A stretch of 64,000 bases of DNA. Source: Streptomyces venezuelae (GTDB lineage Bacteria; Actinomycetota; Actinomycetes; Streptomycetales; Streptomycetaceae). Below the pieces are notes generated by a model. The model was not told the origin of the DNA and ran no database searches. It worked only from the letters and a program-made list of their open reading frames with translations. The number at the start of each line of letters is the position of its first letter. Within the stretch, counting starts at the first letter, position 1. Position numbers and translations under genes: made by a program. Below, piece by piece: positions 17,970-27,800 of this stretch. The stretch lies in assembly GCF_008642315.1 (NCBI RefSeq), contig NZ_CP029192.1, positions 8,370,001-8,434,000 on the forward strand. Direction: 5' to 3'.

Positions 17970-18839
17970 TCAGCCCTTGAGCGGGCCGCCGTTGATCGCG
18001 ACGCGCCGACCGTAGCGGGTCAGCGGATAGTAGTCGTACGTCGCGTGGTGCTGCACGCACCGGTTGTCCCAGAAGACCAGGGTGTTCGGGGTCCAGCGGA
18101 CGCGGCAGGTCAGCAGCGGGCGGTTCGTCACGAGGGCGAAGAGCATGTCGAGCACCGCGCGGCTCTCGTCCTCCGACAGCTGCGGGATGCGGGAGGTGTA
18201 CGCCGGGTTCACGTAGAGGATCGGGCGGTCGGTCTCGGGGTGCCGGACCACGAGCGGGTGTTCGTTGACGGGGATCTCGTAGTTCGGCGGCACGGTGTAG
18301 CCGCGGAAGCTCTGCTCGCCGTCGTGCACGGCGGTCAGGCCGTCGAGGAGCCCGCGCCAGGTGGGGGAGAGCATCTCGTAGGCCAGGTGCATGTTGGCGA
18401 ACAGGGTGTCGCCGCCGCTCCCGCCCGCCGGGGTCTCGGTGATGTAGAGCATCGAGCCGAGGGAGGGCTCGGCGTCCGCGGTGCCGTCCGCGTGCCAGGC
18501 GTTCCCCGCGACGTTCGCGGCGGCCGAGCTGGTCTTGATCTCCAGTACGTACGGGTCGCCCTCCGGCGGCGGCGGGTTCACCGGGCGCAGCTCGCCGAAG
18601 TGCCCCGCGAGCCGCTTGTGCTCCTCCTCGGTGATGTCCTGGTCGCGGAAGACCAGGACGTGGTGGTCGAGGAAGGCCGTCCTGACCTCGGCCAGCTGCG
18701 CGTCGGACAGCTCGCCGAGGTCCACGCCGGTGACCTCGGCGCCGATGACGGGTGTCAGCGGGGCGACGGATATCTCCTGGTAGCCCCTCGGCGGCCTGGT
18801 CGTGATCGCTTCGAGGGCGTCAAGCTCGTACTGCTCCAC
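17970..18839 (-). CDS. TauD/TfdA-family Fe(II)/2-oxoglutarate dioxygenase
   Basis: This 289-residue double-stranded beta-helix oxygenase has the metal triad HxD in NAWHADGTADAEPS and the distal His in CVQHHATYDY. The 2-oxoglutarate-binding Arg is in YGRRVAING. It couples 2-oxoglutarate decarboxylation to substrate hydroxylation. The start is GTG 18839 with an AGGAGGA site. It lies 45 nt downstream of the hybrid NRPS-PKS gene in the same direction, so it is the third gene of the cluster. Since the hybrid's second A domain selects proline, hydroxylation of a prolyl or pyrrolidine intermediate is the likely job (inference). In the detoxin/rimosamide clusters, as I recall them, such an enzyme is a core gene. 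Confidence 0.92.
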   Translation of the reverse strand: MEQYELDALEAITTRPPRGYQEISVAPLTPVIGAEVTGVDLGELSDAQLAEVRTAFLDHHVLVFRDQDITEEEHKRLAGHFGELRPVNPPPPEGDPYVLEIKTSSAAANVAGNAWHADGTADAEPSLGSMLYITETPAGGSGGDTLFANMHLAYEMLSPTWRGLLDGLTAVHDGEQSFRGYTVPPNYEIPVNEHPLVVRHPETDRPILYVNPAYTSRIPQLSEDESRAVLDMLFALVTNRPLLTCRVRWTPNTLVFWDNRCVQHHATYDYYPLTRYGRRVAINGGPLKG

Positions 18840-18884
18840 AGGGTCCTCCTGGGGTCGTGGGGTGTGGGTCGGTGGGTCGGCGTA

Positions 18885-21800
18885 TCAGGTGTGTCGGGCG
18901 CCGGTGGTGATCCCGGCGTTGATCGCCTCCGCGATCGTTCCGGCGTGCGGCTGCCGTACGACGCCGTAGTGGTCCGTGGCCAGCACGCCCCACTCGGTGG
19001 AGTCCGGAAGGTGGGAGCGCCACCGGGCGCGCTGCTCCGCCGGGCTGCCGAGCGCCGGCAGACCGGCGAAAGGGTGCTCGGCCTGCCAGAGCCGGGTGGG
19101 CGTGGCGTCGATCCGTGGCACCTCGTGGGCGGCCAAGCTGCGCAGGTTGGCCCGGCAGCACCGGGCGAGCCGGTCGGCGTACGCGCGGGCCTGCTGCCCG
19201 GCCCGGCCGTCACCTGCGACACCGAGCTCGGCGGCGAACACCGCGCTCAACTGTGTGTCGTCGTACGCCTCGAAGACCGGGCCGCTGCCGGGCGGCGGCG
19301 GGTCGACCAGGTGCAGCGAGCCGGCCGGCCGCCCGGCGGTCTCGGCCACGGCCGCCATCTCCGCGGCGACCCACGCCCCGAAGGACCAGCCCGCCAGGTG
19401 CAGGCACCACGTGCTCTCGGGGAAGCGGGCCCTCACGGCCGACGCGTAACGGCGGGCGCGTTCGCGCAGCGTCCATCCCGAGGATCCGGCCGGGGCGTTC
19501 TGCCGCAGGCCGGGGTCGGCGATCAGGGCGACGGTCGGAACCGGACCGAGGGCGGCCACCAGCGCACGGTAGGACTGGATGTCGCCGCCGACCGGGTGCA
19601 CGAGGCACACGACATCGTTGCCAGTGCCCTCCTGCCACACCTCCACCGCGACCTCGTCGGTGTGGCGGTCGTCGGCGCGGACAGCGGCGGCGTGCATGTC
19701 GGGGTACGTGTCCGCGGTACCGCCTCGGCTCGACGGCTCGCCCCGCTCCTCGGCCAGCAGGGCCTCGATCTCGGCGATGCTGGCCCGGTGGCTCAGGGAG
19801 GCGAGGTCCAGCTCCACGCCGAAGCGCTGGTCGATCTTCTCGATCAGGTCCAGGAGGGTGAGTGAGTCGGCGCCGAGGTCGTACAGCGACGTGTCCGGGG
19901 CGAGGTCTTCGATGTCCAGGGCGGCCCGCGCCCAGTCGGCCAGCAGCTCGCCCGGCCTCTCGGTCGGTGCGGTCTCCTGACGTGGTGGACGGGGCGTGCC
20001 GGGCGCCGGTCCCGCGTAGAAGACGCGCGACTGCTCCAGGTCGGTGGTGGACACGAACACGTGCGGCAGCCGGAGTTCGAGCGCCCGCGCGAATGTGCGC
20101 AGCCCCTCCGCCACGGTCAGTCCGACCCCGAGGTGCGCCTGGTGCCTGCTGTCGCCGCGCGGCGCGCGCAACGCCATGCCGGCCTCGCTCCACACGTCCC
20201 AGCCGATACCGATCCGCGCGGTCCCGCCCGCGCCGTCCGTCTCGTCCGTCCTGTCTGTCCCGTCACCGTCGTATTGGGCGAATGCGTCGAGCAGGGCGTT
20301 GCCCGCCGCGTAGTCGTACTGGCCGACGCCTCCGAACTGTGCCGACATGGACGAGCAGTAGACCGCGACGTCCGGCCTGAACTGTTCGACGAGGAGTTCC
20401 ACCACCAGCGCGCCGCGCGCCTTGGCGGTGTGCGCCGTGTGCGCGCGGCCCGGCTCGCGACGGGACAACAGGCCGCCCGCAGGCACCCCGACGGCGTGCA
20501 CCACGCAGGCAAGCGCCGTCGTGCGGGCGGCGATCAGGGCGGCCACGTCCTTCGGCGGTGTGACGGCGAGATCCGCCTCGACCAGGTCGACGCGGTCCGT
20601 CCAGGGGGTCAGCTCCGCGGGCAGCCGGGGGTTGCGGGACAGCAGCAGTACACGTCCCCCGGTGTGTTCGAGCAGCCAGGTGGCGAGGGCGGTGCCGATG
20701 CCTCCGGTGCCGCCGAGGACGACGTGGTCGCCGTTCATGGGGCGGGCCGTCACGCTGTCCGGATCTCCCGCCCGTACGGGCAGTGTCACCTGCTCCCACC
20801 AGAAGCCGTCGCGCAGCGTGAGGTGACGCGGCGGTGACGCGGCGGCCGACGCGGACAGCAGCGCGGACACCTGCGGAGCCCAGTCGTCCGGGGCCTCGAC
20901 GTCCACCCAGTGTCCGTCGGGGCCACCTTCCTGCGGCGCGACCTCGGTGACACCGGCGAGCAGCGCCCCCTCCGGGCGGGTGACCGCGCCGAGCACCGGA
21001 CGGGCCCCGCACGACAGCCACCACGGACGCACGGTCAGCTCCGGCGGTGCCGTCCGGAGGGCCTGGACCACGGCGGCAGGTGTATCGAGGCAGGCCCAGA
21101 CCGCCCGGTCGAGCGCCTTGTCGCCGAGCGGCCCGTCGATGCCGAGCGGCAGCGTATGCAGCCAGTCGACCTCCGCACGGCCTTCCTCGGCCAGCGCGTG
21201 CAGGATGCGCCGCAGCTGCCCGGGGTCGGCCGGGTCCGCCTCGAAACGGTCGGGCTCCGGGCGGGCGAAGTGTTCGGCCGCCCGGACCCACACCACGCGG
21301 CGGTGGCCCGAGGCGAGCGCGAGCGGGGCCGGGCCGTCCGCCGGCCCGTCGGCCACGACGACCATCGTCCGTGCGCACGGCTCCGGAGCGCCCGTCGCGG
21401 CCCGTCGCAGCCGGGTCCACTGCGGCTGGTGCAGCCACTCCGTCTCGGGCAGCCGGGCCGGTATCGCCACGGTGTCGGGCGTGGCCTTCGCATCTGCCGA
21501 CCGCGGCGCCGGAAGTCGGGGTTCCGCACGGCGGCAGTCGTAGGGGGCGAGGTCGAAGGCCGGGGCCGGGAAGTCCCACGGCGGTTGAGCCGGGCCGTCG
21601 GGCCAGGCGAGCGTGCGGCCCGTGAGCCAGTGGGCGGCCAGGTCCGCCGCCGGGCGGCCCCGGGTCTCCAGGGCGGGTCCGGGAACGGGCTCGGGGCGTG
21701 TCGCGGTCGCGGCCGCCGTGCGCAGCCAGGCGACGGCGGCGGCCGCATCGTGGCAGACGGCGGCGGCCCGCAGTGACCCCTGCGGGCGGCCCGCTTGCAG

Positions 21801-24800
21801 GTGCCGCAGCGTGCGCGCATAGCGGTCGGGACGGTCGGTGAGGTGGGCGGCGACGCGCTCGGCGTCCGCGGCGAGCTGGGCCTCGCTCACCCCGGACAGC
21901 ACGACGAGCGGCACGACCTCGGAGTCCGCGGCCTCCCGCGGAGCCGGGTGCGTCGACGGGGCGGCGGCTTCCACGATCACGTGCGCGTTGGTGCCGCCGA
22001 TGCCGAAGCTGCTCACCGCGGCGACCCGCTCCCGGCCCTCGGGCCAGGGAAGCACCTGTGTCGGTACGTAGAACGGCGCGGGGTCGGGGCCGATCTCCGG
22101 GTTGAGCGCGCGGAAGTCGCGGGTGGGCGGAATCCGGCCGTGGTGGACGGCGAGCACCGCCCTGATCAGACCCACGACGCCGGCGGCCGCGCCCAGGTGG
22201 CCGATCTGGCTCTTCACGGAGCTGAGCGCGCAGCGGTCCGGCTCGGCCACGCCGAGAGCCTGACGCAGGGCTCCGGCCTCCACCGGGTCGCCGAGCCGCG
22301 TACCGGTGCCGTGGGCCTCGACGTACGCCACGTCGGCCCCCGTACGACCGCTGCGCGCGAGGGCGCTGCGGATCACCTCGCGCTGCCCGGCCAGGGACGG
22401 CGCGCTGTAACTGAGCTTGGCCGCGCCGTCGTTGTTCACCGCGGAGCCACTGATCACCGCGTAGACGGTGTCGCCGTCGCGCCGGGCGCGGGCCAGCGTC
22501 TTGAGCACGAGCACCCCGGCGCCGCTGCCCCCGACGGTGCCGCCCGCGTCGTCGCTGAAGGGCCGGCAGTGGCCGTCGGCGGAGAAGATGTGCTGCGGGC
22601 GGTACCGGTAGCCGTCCGTGAGCTCCGCGTCGACGAGTACGCCGCCCGCGAGCATCACGTCCGCGTCGCCCAGGCGCAGCAGCGACGCGGCCAGGTGCAC
22701 GGCGACCAGTGAACTGGAGCACGCGGTCTGCCCGGCGAACGCCGGACCGCTGAGCCCGAGGTGGAAGGCGACCTTGGTGGCGAGGAAGTCCTTCTCGTGG
22801 TGGAGGGCCAGCTGGAAGTCGTCGGGCAGCGCGGCGGGATCGGTGTCGCGGAGCATCGCCCGGAAGTAGGTGTTCTCACCTGCTCCCGCGACCAGGCCGG
22901 TCCGCGCCGCGCCGGGGTCGGCGATGCCCGCGTGGGCGAGCGCCTCGACGCAGGTCATGAGCAGTTGGCGCTGCTGCGGATCCATCAGCCGTGCTTCCTG
23001 ACGGCTGATGCCGAACCGCGCGGGGTCGAAGTCCAGCATTCCGTCCAGCTGACTGCGCGCCCCGACCAGGCCGTCCGCCGCGTCGAAGTGCTCGATGCCG
23101 CTGCGCCCGGCGACGACCAGGTCCCAGAAGGCCGCGAGGTCCGGTGCGCCGGGCGCGCGGACGGCCAGCCCGACGACGGCGACGCGGTCGTCCGCCACCG
23201 GTGGAGCGGCTGCGGGCACCGCGGCCGGCCCCGGCTCCGAGCGGTCGAGGAACCCCGCCAACTCCCTGGGCGTCACGTGCTCGAAGAGATCGGCCACGGT
23301 GAAGCGGAGCCCGAGCCCCGCCGTGCAGCGCAGGTGGAAACGCATCAGGCCGAGACTGGACGCACCCGCCTCGAAGTAGGTCTGGTCGGGTGCGATGGGC
23401 AGACCGGTGACTTCCTCGAACACAGCGACCAGGTGCGCCTCCCTGGCGGACGGAGCCCGGGTGCCCCGGCCGGTGGTGCCCGCCGGATCCCGGCCCGGCG
23501 CACCGAGCGCGGCCTCCCGGTCGAGCTTGCCGCTCGGGGTGCGCGGCAGCCGCTCCATGACGCGGAAACGCTCGACCCGGATGTGCCCGGGGAGCAGCCC
23601 GGCCAGATGCGTCCGCAACTCCGCGGGCGTCGGCGCGGTGCCCCGGCACTCCAGGCAGGCGACGAGCGAGGCCCCGTCGACGCCGACGACGGCCCCGACG
23701 ACGGCTTCGTGCCGCAGCAGCGCCGCCTCGACCTGCCCCGGCTCCAGGCGGTGGCCGCTGAGTTTGATCTGGTCGTCCGCGCGGCCGAGGCAGTGCAGCA
23801 GCCCGTCGTGATCGAACCGTGCGCGATCGCCGCTGCGGTAGAACAGTCCGTCGCCGGGCAGCCGGACGAACCGCTCCTCGTTCAACGGGGTCTCGCCCAG
23901 ATAGCAGGGCTCGTCCGTCACACCGCCGATGAGCAGCTCGCCGACACCGCCGGGCGGCACCGGCAGGTCCGCCTCGTCGACGACGCGCAGCACCGCGCCG
24001 GACACCGCGTGCCCGATCGCGGGCCGGTCCGGCCAGTCGGCCGGATCGCCGTCCAGGCAGAGGCCACTGACGACGTGCGTCTCGGTCGGCCCGTAGTGGT
24101 TGAACAGCCGTGAGCCGGGCATGCCGGCGAACCACCTGCGGACGGCCTCCGTGCAGACCAGCTGCTCGCCCGCGGTGATCACTTCGCGCAGCCGGGACGG
24201 GTGGCGGCCCAGGTGCACGGCGTGCTCGGCGAGCAACTGCAGTGCCACATACGGCAGGAAGAGCCGCTCGATGCCCTCCGACTCCATCTGGTCGAGCAGC
24301 GCGGGGACGTTCCGCCGCAGGGCGGGGTCGATGAGCCGCAGGCAGCCGCCGGTGCACAGGGTGCCGAAGACCTCCTGGAAGGAGACGTCGAAGGAGAGCA
24401 TGGAGAACTGCTGGGTCAGCGCGGGCGTGCCGAGACCGCCGGGGCCCGACTGCCAGTGCAGCAGATTGCTCAACGTACGGTCGAAGACCCGCACGCCCTT
24501 GGGCCGGCCGGTCGAGCCGGAGGTGAAGAGGGTGTACAGCGGGCGCGTGGCCCGGTGCGCAGGGAGCAGCGGTCCGGCGCCGTCGGCCGCCGTGTCCGTC
24601 TCGGACAGCTCGACCTGCATGCGCGGTACGTCACCGGCTGCCAGCCCGTCGAACGCCGCACCACCCCCCGGTGGGAGGAGGACGCACAGCGGTGCGGTCT
24701 GTTCCAGCACCTGCCGCAGGAGCGCGGGCGGGTAGGACGGGTCGAGCGGCACCGCCGTCAGGTTCAGCCGGGCCAGTGCGAGGAGCGCCACCACGTGCTC

Positions 24801-27800
24801 GACGGACGGTGGGAGGAACAGCGCGACGTGGCCCTGTTCGTACGCATCCGGCAGCCGCAGCGTCGTGGTCAGTTCCGTGGCGAGGGCGGCCGCGTACCGG
24901 TCGAGCGTCGCGTAGTCGACGGTGCCCGTCGCGGTGCGCAGGGCCGGCGCGGCCGGGGTCCGGGCCGCCTGGTGTGCGAAGCCCTCGGCGACCGTGGTCC
25001 ACGGCGGTTCCGCGGGCGCGCCCCGGCCGGGCTCGGGAAGCGTGTCGCGGTAGGGCGCGACCAGCTCAGCCGGTGTGGTGCCGGGGTTCGCGGACAGCGC
25101 GGCGAGACCCTCGCGGAAGAGGCGGGCGAGGGCGGCCGCCCGCTCGGCGTCGAGGCGGTCGTCGGCGTACTCCCAGAGGCACTCCAGCCCCTCGGGGCGC
25201 TCGACGACCGTCAGGGTCACCGCGCACTTGGCCTCCGCGGGCACCGGCCACAGCGGGCGCGCGGCACAGCCGGGCAGCGCGAGGGAGTCGTAGTCGGTGT
25301 TCTCCAGTACGAGGAGGAAGTCGAACGGCGAGTCGTCCGCGGCGGTGTGCGAGCGGGCGGCCAGGGCGTCCGTGAGCGCCACGTCTTGATGCGCCAGCAA
25401 CGCACGTACGACGGCCGCGGTCCGCATCACCTCGTCCCGCACGGCCGCCCGCGGGTCCACGGACAGCGGGAGCAGCACGGTGTTGGCGAACATGCCGACG
25501 CTGTCCGCGAACTCCCGCACGGGCCGGTGGGCGACCGGCGCGGCGACGCGCAGCCCGGTCAGGCCGGTCACGCCGTACAGCGCCCAGGCGTAGACACCGG
25601 CCAGCAACTCGAACCGCGTCAGACCGAGTTCGCCGCAGAGCCGGTCCAGCGCCGCCCGGCCGCCCGCGTCCAGCGGGTCCAGGAGCAACCGTCCCGCCGG
25701 GCCGCGCCCGGACCGGGGCAGCGGAAGCGGCTGCGCCGTCGCTCGGGGACCCGGGGAGTCGTCGGCGTACACAGCCGACAGCTCCTCCCGCTGTGTCGCG
25801 TACGCCTCACTCGCGTGCCAACTGCGCTGCCAGTCGGCGAAGTCGAGCGGTGTGGGCGCCCCGGCGGAGCCGGTCAGCACCGGAGCACCCTCGACGGCCG
25901 CCGCGTACCCGGCGGACAGGTCGCGCAGCAGCACGTTCACCGACCAGCCGTCCACGGCGATGTGGTGCAGGTGCAGCAGCAGCGTGCCGCCGCCCCCCGA
26001 CGGCAGCCAGCATGCGCGCAGCATCCTGGGCACCGCGAGGTCGAACGGTACGGAGAAGAAGGCGTCCTCAGGATCGTGCCTCCCGTCACTGTCACCGTCT
26101 CCGTCTCCGTCTGCGTCTTCGGAGGCGGTCGTCCACGGGTCGTACGGCTCGCCCATCCGCTGCCGCAGCCCCTCGGCCGTCGCCGCGAAACCCGTCCGCA
26201 GTGCCGGATGACGTGCGACCAGAGCGGCGAGAGCCGTCCGCAGGGCGTCCTGGCGCACCGGCCCCGATACGGCGAAGGCCAGCCGTACGTCGTAGGCCCG
26301 GGAGTCCGGGGACCGCTGCCGCAGGAACCAGAGACGTTCCTGTTCGCCGGTCGCGGGCCCGGACAGGGCTCCGGCCGCGGTGGCTTGCGGAAGCGCGGGC
26401 GCGCTGTCGGCCAGGGCTTCGCGGACGGCGGCGGCGACATCGGCGAGGTCGCCGTGGAGCACGCGGTGCGCGGTGACCTCGCAGTGCAGGCGGCGCCGGA
26501 TCTCGTGGCGCAGTCGCAGCGCCTTCAGCGAGTCGCCGCCGCACGCGATCCACCGGTCCTCGGGACGCGGCTCCGGCACGCCCAGGATCTCGCCCGCGAG
26601 GTCGAGGACGACGCGCAGCGGTTCGTCGGCGTGCCCCGGGGCGGTGGCTGCCGGTTGGCTCGCGGCCTCGGGGCGCCATGGTGCGCCGGCGCTCGCGCGG
26701 AGCACCGCCTCGTCGACCTTTCCGTTGGCGGTGAGCGGGAGAGCGGGGACGCGGTGCAGGTGGTGCGGGCGCATGTAACCGGGCAGCCCCGCCGCCAGGT
26801 GACCCTCGAACTCAGCCCAGGTCAGGCCTTGTTCGGCGACGAGGTAGGCGAGCAGCTCCGCCGGGCCGCCCCGCCCGTCCCGGTGGGCGCACACGTACAC
26901 CTGCCGCACGGAGGGGTGCTCGGCGATGTGCCGCTCCACCTCCCCGGGCTCGATGCGGAACCCCCGCACCTTGACCTGCCGGTCGGCGCGGCCGACGTAC
27001 GTCAGGTCGCCGTCGGCCGAGCGCCGCACCAGGTCGCCGGTGCGGTAGTACGTGGTGCGCGTGCCGTCGTCGCCGGGCAGCGTCACGAAACGGCGGTCGG
27101 TCTCCTCGGGCAGGTTGCGGTACCCGGCCGCCACCCCGGCACCGGACAGGAGCAGTTCGGCGTCCTCACCGGGTGCGGCCGGCCGGATGGTGCCCGGCGC
27201 GACCAACGCCATGCCGGTCTCGGGCAGGGCCCGGCCCAGGGGCACGACGGAGCCGTCGAAGTCCCGGGGGACCGGGTGGTGCAGCGCGAACGTCGTGCAC
27301 TCGGTGGGGCCGTAGACGTTGTGGAGCCGGGTGCGGCTGCCGGGAGCGGCGTTGTGCCGGTACCAGTGCCGGATGAGCGGCGCGTTGAGCTGCTCGCCGC
27401 CGACCAGCAGCTCGGTGAGCCCGGAGAAGCAGCTGGGCTCCGTGTCCACCACGGCGTTGAACAGGGCCGTGGTGACGAAGGCGGTGTGGACGCGCTCCCG
27501 CCGGAGCACCGCGGCCAGCCGATCGGGGGACTGCACGTCCTCGTCGGCGAGGATGACGCAGCAGCCTCCGGTCAGCAGCGGTACCCACACCTCGAAGCTC
27601 AGCGCGTCGAAGGCGGGGTTCGACAGGCAGGCGAAGCGGGCGCCCTGCGAGTCCGGGAGGAACGCCGGGTCGGCCAGGCGCAGGATTCCCGCGTCGCGCA
27701 CCTCCACACCCTTGGGGCGCCCGGTGGTGCCCGACGTGTAGAAGGTGAAGGAGGCCGGCGCGGGGTCGGCGGGCGGCGGACCGTCCGCCGTGTCCACCGG

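Noticed and set aside
26086..26118. EF-hand-like calcium loop in the C domain
   Set aside because: The Asp-Gly pattern is explained by a hexamer microsatellite. There are no flanking EF-hand helices.
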